From: JBGASG01 sp046328035
GTDB lineage: Bacteria; Cyanobacteriota; Vampirovibrionia; Obscuribacterales; Obscuribacteraceae
DNA length: 64,000 bases
Assembly (NCBI GenBank): GCA_046328035.1
Contig: JAXLXI010000002.1
Location: 186,001 to 250,000 of the forward strand
Direction of reading: 5' to 3'
Below are positions 33,945-41,459 of this stretch, piece by piece. A program made the translations under genes and the position numbers. Numbering within the stretch: position 1 is the first letter of the stretch; every line of letters begins with the position of its first letter. A model generated the notes under the pieces. That model was given only the letters and a program-made list of their open reading frames with translations. It searched no databases and was not told where the DNA came from.

Positions 33945-35426
33945 TTGTCTCAGCAAGTCCAAATCCGAGTACGCATTGCACCCAGTCCCACCGGCAATTT
34001 GCATTTGGGAACGGCTCGCACTGCGCTCTACAACTACCTGTTCGCCAAGAAAAATGGCGGGCAGTTCATACTGCGCCTGGAAGACACCGACGAACAGCGC
34101 TCCAAAGAGGAGTACACGCAAGACATTCTCGACGGTCTGCACTGGCTCGGTCTGCACTGGGATGAAGGTCCGGATGTCGGTGGTGCCTATGCACCTTATC
34201 GGCAGACGGAAAAAATCGATCACTACGAGCAAGTGGCGCAAAAGCTGATCAAGACCGGGCATGCGTATCACTGCTATTGCACGCCGGAAGAGCTGGCTGC
34301 TCTCAAAGAAGACCAAAAAGACTCCGGCGAAGGCCCGCGGTATGACAGCCGCTGCCGCCATCTCACCGACGATCAGGTGCAGAAATACACAGCAGACGGA
34401 CGCGTTCCCGCCATTCGATTCAAAGTCGATGACAGGCGTATCTTGCAGTGGGACGACATGGTGAAGGGCGTCATCTCCATCGAAAGCTCAGACCTGGGCG
34501 GCGATATGGTGATCGTCAAATCAAACGGCATTGCCGTCTATAACTTCGCCGTAGTCGTAGATGACATCGACATGCTGATGACACACGTCATTCGCGGTGA
34601 AGATCACATTCACAATACCGCCAAACAACTTCTGCTCTACGAGGCGCTCGAAAAGACGCCACCACTGTTCGCGCATGCACCATTGATCTTCGACATCGAG
34701 CGCGCCAAGCTCTCGAAGCGCAAGCACGGCGAGACGGTGCACGTCTATTCGTACCAGAAAAACGGCTATATGCCGGAGGCGCTGGTCAACTACCTGGCGC
34801 AAATGAGCTGGTCACCGAAGGACGGCAAAGAGATCTTTACGCTCGAAGAAGCCGGCCAGGAGTTCGACGTAGCGCGTTTGAGCAAGAGTCCCGCCGTGTT
34901 CGACATCGCGCGTCTCAACTGGTTCAACAGCAAATACATCCGCGAACTGCCTCTGGAATTGATACTGCAGCGCGCGGAAGAACTGGGTTTCTTCAAAGAC
35001 TTCGACACCAAACAGTACTCGCGCGAGCAGCTGCTGTCCATCGTCAAGACAGTCCGCGAAGGCCTGACCATGCTTTGCGAAATTACCGCTGCCGCCAAAT
35101 TCTTTTTCGTCAAAGAAGTGGAAATTGATCCGACCATGGATCCCGCCGTGATCTCGAAAGACAGTTCATGCGAGGTCCTGAAGACGCTGCTGAAGCGACT
35201 CAATGACCTGCCGTGGGGAGATGCAGCCGGCTGCAAAGCCATCGTCGACGAGATCGGCAAATCACAAGCAATGCCCCTCAAAGGAAAAGACCTCTACTGG
35301 CCGGTGCGCGCCGCACTGTGCGGCAAAACCTCCGGCCCTGATCTGGGCATCATGCTCTCCATTCTCGGAAAAGATCGCGTGAAGACTCGCATAGAATCAG
35401 CCTTGCAACTGTGTCCCCAGGCATGA
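33945..35426 (+). CDS. gltX: Glutamate-tRNA ligase
   Basis: Charges tRNA with glutamate. Length 493, normal. It starts VRIAPSPTGNLHLGTAR (the HIGH-class motif), has the zinc-like YHCYCT region (about 107) and the KMSKS-class sequence AKLSKRKHG (about 255). Product Glu-tRNA also feeds the C5 tetrapyrrole pathway encoded at 49-53 kb. The start is TTG at 33945; there is no strong ribosome binding site, but the frame lines up with the usual N-terminus. cysS follows 52 bases downstream in the same direction; the pair probably forms an operon. Confidence 0.95.
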   Translation: MSQQVQIRVRIAPSPTGNLHLGTARTALYNYLFAKKNGGQFILRLEDTDEQRSKEEYTQDILDGLHWLGLHWDEGPDVGGAYAPYRQTEKIDHYEQVAQKLIKTGHAYHCYCTPEELAALKEDQKDSGEGPRYDSRCRHLTDDQVQKYTADGRVPAIRFKVDDRRILQWDDMVKGVISIESSDLGGDMVIVKSNGIAVYNFAVVVDDIDMLMTHVIRGEDHIHNTAKQLLLYEALEKTPPLFAHAPLIFDIERAKLSKRKHGETVHVYSYQKNGYMPEALVNYLAQMSWSPKDGKEIFTLEEAGQEFDVARLSKSPAVFDIARLNWFNSKYIRELPLELILQRAEELGFFKDFDTKQYSREQLLSIVKTVREGLTMLCEITAAAKFFFVKEVEIDPTMDPAVISKDSSCEVLKTLLKRLNDLPWGDAAGCKAIVDEIGKSQAMPLKGKDLYWPVRAALCGKTSGPDLGIMLSILGKDRVKTRIESALQLCPQA

Positions 35427-35478
35427 CCTCGGGCCGCGAGGCCCGCCTGTTTAACTCAGTCTGCCTCGGTAAATCTAT

Positions 35479-36903
35479 ATGTCTCAACTAAAAGTATTCA
35501 ATACACTCACCGGCACCAAAGAAGAATTCGCGCCGCTCGCCCCCGGCAAGGTCCTCATGTACACTTGCGGACCGACGGTGTACGACGCCGCTCACCTCGG
35601 TCACGCCCGGGCGTCCATCAATATGGACGTCATCCAGCGTTATCTGCGTTATCTGGGATACGAAGTGACTTTCGTGCGCAACATCACAGATGTCGACGAC
35701 AAAATCATCAAGCGCGCTAGAGAGCGCGGACTGCGCCCAGACCAGATTGCGCGCGAGTTCACCTACAGCTTCTGGCGAGACATGCACGACCTGAATGTCT
35801 CGATACCAGATGCAGAACCACGCGCCACCGAATTCATCTCGCGCATGATTGAGTTCATCACCGGTCTGATCGACAAGGGCAATGCCTACGTGTCAGGCGG
35901 GGACGTATATTTCGACGTCACCTCCTTCAAAGAATACGGCAAACTCAAGAAGCAGAGCCTGGAAGATATGCAAAGCGGCGCGCGCGATCAAGTGCGCAGC
36001 CAGGAAGAGTTGGCGGAAGTCAAACGCAATCCATTCGACTTCGCGCTCTGGAAATCGGCTCCGGAAGGCGAACCTGGCTGGTCGAGCCCATGGGGCTGGG
36101 GACGTCCTGGTTGGCATCTGGAGTGCTCCACCATGGTCAAACACGTCCTCGGTGAAACCATCGATATCCACGCCGGCGGCGAAGACCTGGTGTTTCCGCA
36201 TCACGAAAATGAAATCGCTCAATCCGAAGCGCTGCATGGCAAGCCGTTCGCGCGCTACTGGCTGCACAATAGTTTCGTGCGCATCGACGCTGAAAAAATG
36301 TCGAAGTCGCTGGGCAACTTCACGACCATCGCCGACATCCTGAAAGGCTACACACCAGATATGGTGCGTCTATTCTTGCTGCAAACTCATTATCGCAGCC
36401 CGATCGAGTTTACCGCCGAAGCCATGGATGCCGTGCGCACAGCCGCTCAGCGCCTCGTTCGCGCCGCGCTCAAATCGTCAGCTGCCGCCGACGGCAGCGA
36501 CTCCACCGGCGCGCCAGACAAAGAAGTCGAGGACAATCTCCACGCTGCGAAAAAAGACTTCGAAGCTGCGATGAACAATGACTTCAACACGCCGCAAGCA
36601 TGCGCCGTTTTATTCTCACTGGCCGATCAAGCCAATGCCGCCACCGACCCGCATGTAGGCGCCGCCTATGCGGGCAGGCTTGTGCAGTTCGGCAAGGTGT
36701 TAGGTCTGACGTTTGCCGATACCTCGCAATCGGTAAATGGAGAAACAGCCAAAGAGCTGGTCGATTTGGTTCTGCAGCTGCGCGATCAGGCGCGCAGCAA
36801 CAAGAACTATGCCGCCTCAGATCTGATTCGCGACCGCCTGGCAGCAATCGGCATCAAAGTTATGGACTTGAAGGGCGGTGACGCCACCTGGGAGCGTTCC
36901 TGA
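35479..36903 (+). CDS. cysS: Cysteine-tRNA ligase
   Basis: Charges tRNA with cysteine. Length 474, normal. Signatures: YTCGPTVYDAAHLGHAR (zinc Cys and HIGH-type motif), HLECSTM and PHHENE (further zinc ligands, about 210-240) and EKMSKSLGN (about 273, KMSKS). The C-terminal anticodon-binding helical domain is complete. The gene directly follows gltX, an order seen in many bacteria. Convergent with the downstream response regulator gene. Confidence 0.97.
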   Translation: MSQLKVFNTLTGTKEEFAPLAPGKVLMYTCGPTVYDAAHLGHARASINMDVIQRYLRYLGYEVTFVRNITDVDDKIIKRARERGLRPDQIAREFTYSFWRDMHDLNVSIPDAEPRATEFISRMIEFITGLIDKGNAYVSGGDVYFDVTSFKEYGKLKKQSLEDMQSGARDQVRSQEELAEVKRNPFDFALWKSAPEGEPGWSSPWGWGRPGWHLECSTMVKHVLGETIDIHAGGEDLVFPHHENEIAQSEALHGKPFARYWLHNSFVRIDAEKMSKSLGNFTTIADILKGYTPDMVRLFLLQTHYRSPIEFTAEAMDAVRTAAQRLVRAALKSSAAADGSDSTGAPDKEVEDNLHAAKKDFEAAMNNDFNTPQACAVLFSLADQANAATDPHVGAAYAGRLVQFGKVLGLTFADTSQSVNGETAKELVDLVLQLRDQARSNKNYAASDLIRDRLAAIGIKVMDLKGGDATWERS

Positions 36904-36916
36904 GAGCTTCTCCCGG

Positions 36917-37327
36917 TCAGGCCGGAACTGTTTCGCCGTGGCTGGCCAGCACACGCATGACGGTTGCTTCGAATTGCACCATCGTGAACGGCTTGCTCAG
37001 ATAGTCGTCCATGCCCGATTCCAGGCATCGTTGTTTATCGCCGAGCAGAGCGTTGGCGGTGACGGCAACGATAGGCACATGCCGGCTAGTCCGGGCCTCA
37101 CGCTCGCGGATGGCGGCGGTACATTCCAAACCGGTCATATCTGGCAGTTGCCAGTCCATCAGAATCAGTGAAAACCGATGATTATCCGTCAGCAATTCGA
37201 GTGCGGTTTTGGCTGTGTCCACGGCCGTCACACTCAGCCCCAGTTTCTCTCCGAGCATAGAGATGACTCTACGCTCTATCTGGTTATCTTCTACAAGGAG
37301 AATTTGAGGTCGGTCAGTCTGTGACAC
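36917..37327 (-). CDS. Single-domain response regulator
   Basis: A 136-residue receiver domain without an output domain. It has the acidic pair in LLVEDN, the phosphoacceptor Asp in LILMDWQLPDMTG (about residue 65), the Thr/Ala switch in VAVTANAL and Lys in YLSKPF. The D-x-Q-x-P pattern is typical of receivers that pair with hybrid kinases. The start is uncertain: GTG 37327 gives a normal receiver N-terminus and lies 37 bases after a minus-strand TACAAT at 37369-37364, while an upstream GTG at 37435 would add 36 unrelated residues. No kinase is adjacent. Confidence 0.88.
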   Translation of the reverse strand: MSQTDRPQILLVEDNQIERRVISMLGEKLGLSVTAVDTAKTALELLTDNHRFSLILMDWQLPDMTGLECTAAIREREARTSRHVPIVAVTANALLGDKQRCLESGMDDYLSKPFTMVQFEATVMRVLASHGETVPA

Positions 37328-37508
37328 CAGGGTGGTAGCCCTCGGAAGCTGTTTCTTCCAGGTATTGTAGCGGCGATCACAAGCGGTGCCCCCGAGAAAT
37401 TGCTCTGGAGAACCCCAGTCGTTTACGGGATGCACTTACCATTGCTCGGCTTCGCCCGCCGGCGAGGCGTCTGTTTTTCGTGGCAGAAACTAACTCTAGT
37501 AGCTTTCG

Positions 37509-38606
37509 CTAAACGGCAAAGCGAAAGTTGATGCAGTCGCCGTTCTGGACGATGTATTCCTTGCCTTCCAACCGTACCAGTCCTTTGTCCTTGGCGCCGT
37601 TCCAGGTGCCACATTCTTTTAAGGCGTTATAGGGAGCCACTTCCGCTCGTATAAAACCACGGGCGATATCGGAGTGGATTTTGCGCGCGGCTTCCTGGGC
37701 ATTGGTGCCTTTGGTGATCGTCCAGGCTTTGACCTCATCTTCGCCGACCGTGAAAAATGGGATGACGTCGAGCAGCTGATAGGTTGCTCGCACCAGCAGG
37801 TCTCGTCCGGGTTCGCCGATTCCCATCGCCTGCAAGAATTCGGTGCGCTCACTTTCGTCGAGCTGAGCAATCTCCATTTCGGTCTTGGCGCAGAAACCCA
37901 CCAGCGGTGCTCCCTTTGAATCGGCGAAGGCCTTCAGTTTCTTCACCGAATCGTCCTTGCCGATTTCTTCTTCACCGATATTTGCCACTACGAGCAGTGG
38001 CTTCTGGGACAAAAACGTGTAGCCGCGCACCACTTTGTCTTCCTCGTCGGTCAGCTTCAGCTGCCGCAGAGGGCGTTCGTTGGTCAATTCGTCTTTGAAA
38101 CGAGCGAGAATTTCTTTCTCCGCTTCCGCCTGCGATTTTTCCGGACCTTTTTTGCGCTGGATTTCCTGATCCAGTTTCTCCAGGCGTTTTTCAATCACAC
38201 TGAGGTCGGCAAGAATCAGCTCCAATTCGATCAATTCGGCGTCGCGTAATGGAACGACGCTGCCATCCGGGTGAGGCACCGCCGCACTTTCAAACGCCCG
38301 CACCACGTGCACCAGCGCATCCACCTGACGCAAATGCGTCATGAAGTTGGCGCTGAAACCCTTTTCCCCCGTGCCGGCGGTAATGCCCGCCACGTCAACG
38401 ATTTCAACCGTTGCGTAGGTAGTCTTCTTCGGTTTGTATAGACCGCTCAACCAGTCCTGCCGGTCGTCCGGAACGGGGACTACGCCCAGGTTTGCATCCG
38501 CACTGGCAGCGCCCGAGAAAGCGTGCACTTCGGCACTGCCTCCGGTGAGCGCGTTAAATACACTGGTCTTACCGGTTGCTGGCAACCCAATAATGCCGAC
38601 TTTCAT
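37509..38606 (-). CDS. ychF: Ribosome-binding ATPase YchF
   Basis: A 365-residue OBG-like P-loop protein, normal length. It opens MKVGIIGLPATGKTSVF: the first-loop motif here is GLPATGKT rather than the more usual GLPNVGKS. The coiled-coil stretch at about 130-170 is rich in Glu/Lys. The TGS-like C-terminal domain ends YIVQNGDCINFRFAV as in the family. YchF homologs bind ribosomes and favour ATP over GTP. ATG 38606 was chosen because the longer frame runs into the tRNA-Ser gene region. Confidence 0.95.
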   Translation of the reverse strand: MKVGIIGLPATGKTSVFNALTGGSAEVHAFSGAASADANLGVVPVPDDRQDWLSGLYKPKKTTYATVEIVDVAGITAGTGEKGFSANFMTHLRQVDALVHVVRAFESAAVPHPDGSVVPLRDAELIELELILADLSVIEKRLEKLDQEIQRKKGPEKSQAEAEKEILARFKDELTNERPLRQLKLTDEEDKVVRGYTFLSQKPLLVVANIGEEEIGKDDSVKKLKAFADSKGAPLVGFCAKTEMEIAQLDESERTEFLQAMGIGEPGRDLLVRATYQLLDVIPFFTVGEDEVKAWTITKGTNAQEAARKIHSDIARGFIRAEVAPYNALKECGTWNGAKDKGLVRLEGKEYIVQNGDCINFRFAV

Positions 38607-38634
38607 CTGCCCAATTACTCTCTGGAAAAAAACC

Positions 38635-38720
38635 CGGAGAGGGTGGGATTCGAACCCACGTGGCTGTGACACCCATCCGCTTTCGAGGCGGCGCCGTTAT
38701 GACCGCTTCGGTACCTCTCC
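38635..38720 (-). tRNA. trnS: tRNA-Ser (anticodon CGA)
   Basis: An 86-base class II tRNA on the minus strand. The acceptor stem GGAGAGG pairs with CCTCTCC, the anticodon loop CTCGAAA gives CGA, and the T-arm reads GTGGG-TTCGAAT-CCCAC. A long variable arm (GGGTGTCACAGCC) fits serine. The discriminator base is G. The 3' CCA is not encoded, so it must be added enzymatically. It lies upstream of ychF on the same strand. Confidence 0.93.
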
Positions 38721-38791
38721 TCAAGGATTTGGAATTGTATCAGGTGATAGCCGGCCGACGCCGTTCCGGCTAACGCACCGTTACCCAATTT

Positions 38792-38901
38792 GGCTTGCAT
38801 CAGTTTTGATGCAGAAACCCGGTTTCCTGCTTCTCGATCTGCGAGGCAGAGCCATCCGGCAAGCAGAATTTCTCCTACTTGCATCAAAACTGATGCAAGC
38901 C
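38792..38901. repeat. Long imperfect palindrome of nested hairpins
   Basis: GGCTTGCATCAGTTTTGATG (38792-38811, continuing to 38814) recurs in inverted orientation at 38879-38901, 22 of 23 bases matching. Each arm is itself a hairpin, TGCATCA with TGATGCA. The middle carries further short complementary pieces (CTGCTT with AAGCAG). It sits between the stop of the SRPBCC gene and tRNA-Ser. It may act as a terminator or be a REP/MITE-like element. Confidence 0.75.
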
Positions 38902-38930
38902 GGTTTGGACAGTCAGACCGGTCGGTCCGC

Positions 38931-39536
38931 TTACGGCGCGTTGGCTTCTCTGCGCGTGCTGGCAATCTGCGTGGCGCCTTCGGCCGTTTCTTTCAAAGCA
39001 GAAAGAACTGCCGGGGTATCGATGCGGAATTGCCGTTTGATCAAACCTTGCGGAATGAAGAAACCACCGTTTACATAGCTGGCATAGTAGACATTGGTGG
39101 CGCGGCCACCGTCAGTCGGCTCCAGCTTCCAAAACCCGTGCATTTCTTTGAAGTCGCCGGCAACTCGGTGCCATTCGAGGCAGCGGAATTGCTCCTTTTC
39201 CTTCATTTCCAGCTTGTACTCGAAAGTGGCTGGTTGTCCAGAAGGATGGACTTCTTGATAGAGCACTTTGGTCGAGCCTTTATCAGCAACTACCTGGCAT
39301 TTGCGCAAGCGCTTGAATACCTTGGTTTGTTGCGTGTAGTCCGTCAGAACCTTCCAAACCGCTTCCGGCTTGGCTTGAACTCTAATTTTGCCGGTCTGAT
39401 AGCACTTGTCTGCTATCTGCTCTTCGCCCAGGCTGGGTGAAGATGCATTGTCCGCAAGTACGGGCGCAGAAGCAAGACTGACGATAGCTGTTAGCGAGAT
39501 GAACGCCGCTACAGCTGCGTTAGTTATTCGATTCAC
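38931..39536 (-). CDS. Exported SRPBCC/START-like protein
   Basis: A 201-residue protein. Residues 1-28 (ITNAAVAAFISLTAIVSLASAPVLA) form a signal peptide. The rest is one helix-grip (SRPBCC/Polyketide_cyc2-like) domain: the strand-helix GKIRVQAKPEAVWKVLTDY followed by an antiparallel sheet and a long C-terminal helix. Such domains bind hydrophobic ligands. GTG 39536 is chosen because GGTAGAG precedes it and it places the signal peptide at the start; a longer frame to 39620 exists. Function unknown. Confidence 0.78.
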   Translation of the reverse strand: MNRITNAAVAAFISLTAIVSLASAPVLADNASSPSLGEEQIADKCYQTGKIRVQAKPEAVWKVLTDYTQQTKVFKRLRKCQVVADKGSTKVLYQEVHPSGQPATFEYKLEMKEKEQFRCLEWHRVAGDFKEMHGFWKLEPTDGGRATNVYYASYVNGGFFIPQGLIKRQFRIDTPAVLSALKETAEGATQIASTRREANAP

Positions 39537-39866
39537 GCGAGCTCTACCTTTCAGTGAGACGTCGGTTTTCAATAAAAACGATGCTAAACAGTACAATACT
39601 GAATTCCCGTTAACTGTCAATAAGTCGCGAGTTCAGTTGGTTAGTCCACAGCCTGATATATATCGGGCTATTACTATTAGGGTCAGACGACCAACTGTTG
39701 AGCTTGTTCCAATGCACTCGCAAACAAAGTTGAAATTCTAACCGCACCTCTTGATTGACCTCAAGAAGTTTCCTTTCACTTGAAATTCTTCTTTGCATTT
39801 CAAACAACAATACTGTTGAGCCTTGTAGGCTTCTAGCAGAACGATGATTAATTCGAATCCCGGACG
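39537..39866. other. 330-base divergent intergenic region
   Basis: No gene is supported here. Minus-strand TATTGT (from 39598) and plus-strand TACAAT (39592-39597) are possible -10 boxes. The 20-base imperfect palindrome at 39650-39669 is listed separately. Confidence 0.45.
39650..39669. repeat. 20-base imperfect palindrome
   Basis: AGCCTGATATATATCGGGCT is self-complementary except for one T/G position, so as RNA it could fold with a U-G pair. It sits between divergent genes and could be an operator. Confidence 0.5.
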
Positions 39867-40871
39867 GTGTCTATAAAGACTGCACTTTTTATATATAACC
39901 CCGCCTCAGGAACAGCCGAGAATGCCGATTTGTGGCTGGGCAGCGTAATTCATGCCCTTTGCGAGCGCCTGAATTACCGGGTCTCGGTTGTCGCCACACA
40001 ACCAAACATGACCGGAAAAGAAATGTTGGATTGCTATGAGGGCATTTCAGACCCAGACTTGATTGTGGTCGCGGGTGGAGACGGCACGATTCGGCTGCTC
40101 CTGGGAGCGCTTTCCGAAACCGGCTCGAAGACTCCGGTCGGCATCATTCCGCTGGGAACAGGCAACCAGCTGGCTCGTAATCTGGGCTTCTACGAACCAA
40201 GCCTGCTCACCGATTCAATCGACGATGCCATTAATGTAATCGCGGCAGGCTATAGCGAAACGGTCGACCTCGGACGCATGAACGGCGAATATTTCTGTAT
40301 CGCCGCCGGCATTGGTCCTTTATCGGATGCGGTCGCTTCGCCATCCGCCCGAGACAAAGCCAATCTAAAGATGCTGGCCTACGTCGGCTCCATAGTCCAG
40401 ACGCTGGGCGCGCCGCCTGTGGTGTTTCACGTCAAAATCGAAGATGAGGAAGGCTTCGACGTGGCAGCGTCCGGCATCTTCGCCACTAACGTGCCGGACC
40501 TGGGTGTCGGCACTCTCTCTCACACAGCCAGCGTCAATGACGGCTACCTCGACCTGTGTATTCTCAGCCCCAATGAATTGCCCGACTATCTGGCGCTCGG
40601 ATTCGGGTTCGCCACCAGCTTTTTCGGCGGTCCGGCGCCCTACTACATTCGCAAGATCAAGCGTGCAGAAATCACTGTGGTGCGCAAACGCAGCCCCCTC
40701 TCCATGATGCAGACCCTCGCCCATCGCGTCCGCTCGACACTGCTGGGCAAACCACGGCGTGCCCCCATTTATGCAGAAGTGCCGGCATCCGTGGATGGCG
40801 ACATAAGCGGAACCACCCCTGTGCTACTTGAGGTGGTTCCCAGTGCTGTGAATGTACTGCGTCCGCGTTAA
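39867..40871 (+). CDS. Lipid kinase, diacylglycerol kinase (YegS-like) family
   Basis: A 334-residue member of the DAGK-catalytic family, which phosphorylates lipid alcohols with ATP. It has the nucleotide loop NPASG near the N-terminus, VVAGGDGTIRLLLGAL (about residue 67) and PLGTGNQLARNLG (about 95). The C-terminal beta-sandwich domain ends with VDGDISG and the typical strand pattern. The actual lipid is unknown. The start is GTG 39867. The adjacent unknown gene is convergent. Confidence 0.9.
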   Translation: MSIKTALFIYNPASGTAENADLWLGSVIHALCERLNYRVSVVATQPNMTGKEMLDCYEGISDPDLIVVAGGDGTIRLLLGALSETGSKTPVGIIPLGTGNQLARNLGFYEPSLLTDSIDDAINVIAAGYSETVDLGRMNGEYFCIAAGIGPLSDAVASPSARDKANLKMLAYVGSIVQTLGAPPVVFHVKIEDEEGFDVAASGIFATNVPDLGVGTLSHTASVNDGYLDLCILSPNELPDYLALGFGFATSFFGGPAPYYIRKIKRAEITVVRKRSPLSMMQTLAHRVRSTLLGKPRRAPIYAEVPASVDGDISGTTPVLLEVVPSAVNVLRPR

Positions 40872-40883
40872 TGCTTGGTTTTG

Positions 40884-41315
40884 TTAGGCGGCGATGGCGA
40901 TGTAGCCGTTTTGCCCGTCGGTATGCAGGAAGCTCGGGTTGACGACCATGAAGCAAGCGACGTTATTTTTCCAGGCGATGGCTGGGGCATTCTTGCTGCG
41001 AGCATCGACAATGACGATGGTGTGTTTGCCGTTCAGGGCTTCGTTCATGACGCTGGTCATGGTCTGGGCGGCGTTTTCGGAGATTTCTGCGCAACGGCTG
41101 TAGAGAGCTTGGATGGCGGCGGCGTTGGCTTTGAGAACGGTGCCGGCTTCGTGGCTGTCGGTCGGGAGGCTGGCGGCCAGTTGGGCGGCTTCTTTCTTCA
41201 CACGGTCCATTTCGGTCTCTTCAACAACGGCTTCCAGCTTCTGGAGAAACAGTCCGGCCAGTTCGCTGACTTGAGACTTGGAGGAATTGCGCCAGTTGAT
41301 TTGTGTGTTTTGCAT
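40884..41315 (-). CDS. Helical protein of unknown function
   Basis: A 143-residue protein. Residues 5-100 are mostly amphipathic helix with Glu/Lys/Ala heptads (SELAGLFLQKLEAVVEETEMDRVKKEAAQ; LKANAAAIQALYSRCAEISENAAQT). The last 40 residues look like a small alpha/beta unit (GKHTIVIVDARSK; FMVVNPSF). No signal peptide or membrane helix. I do not recognise a family. GGAG lies 9 bases before the ATG. An 18-base palindrome sits 83 bases upstream. Confidence 0.65.
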   Translation of the reverse strand: MQNTQINWRNSSKSQVSELAGLFLQKLEAVVEETEMDRVKKEAAQLAASLPTDSHEAGTVLKANAAAIQALYSRCAEISENAAQTMTSVMNEALNGKHTIVIVDARSKNAPAIAWKNNVACFMVVNPSFLHTDGQNGYIAIAA

Positions 41316-41397
41316 TTGCCTAGCTCCGAACCGTTCCTGATGCTTTGATTATGTGTGTGAGCACGATCGCAAACACCGTAGGAACCAACGGAGCTGG

Positions 41398-41415
41398 ACT
41401 GCACAATTGTGCAGT
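41398..41415. promoter_or_regulatory. Perfect 18-base palindrome, possible operator
   Basis: ACTGCACAATTGTGCAGT is self-complementary over all 18 bases. It is upstream of the minus-strand gene at 40884-41315 and just past the end of the cca-type gene. No T-run follows, so an operator is more likely than a terminator. Confidence 0.55.
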
Positions 41416-41459
41416 TCTAAATCTGATCCAGGACCTGACCCGCACCCAGGTATCTTTCT

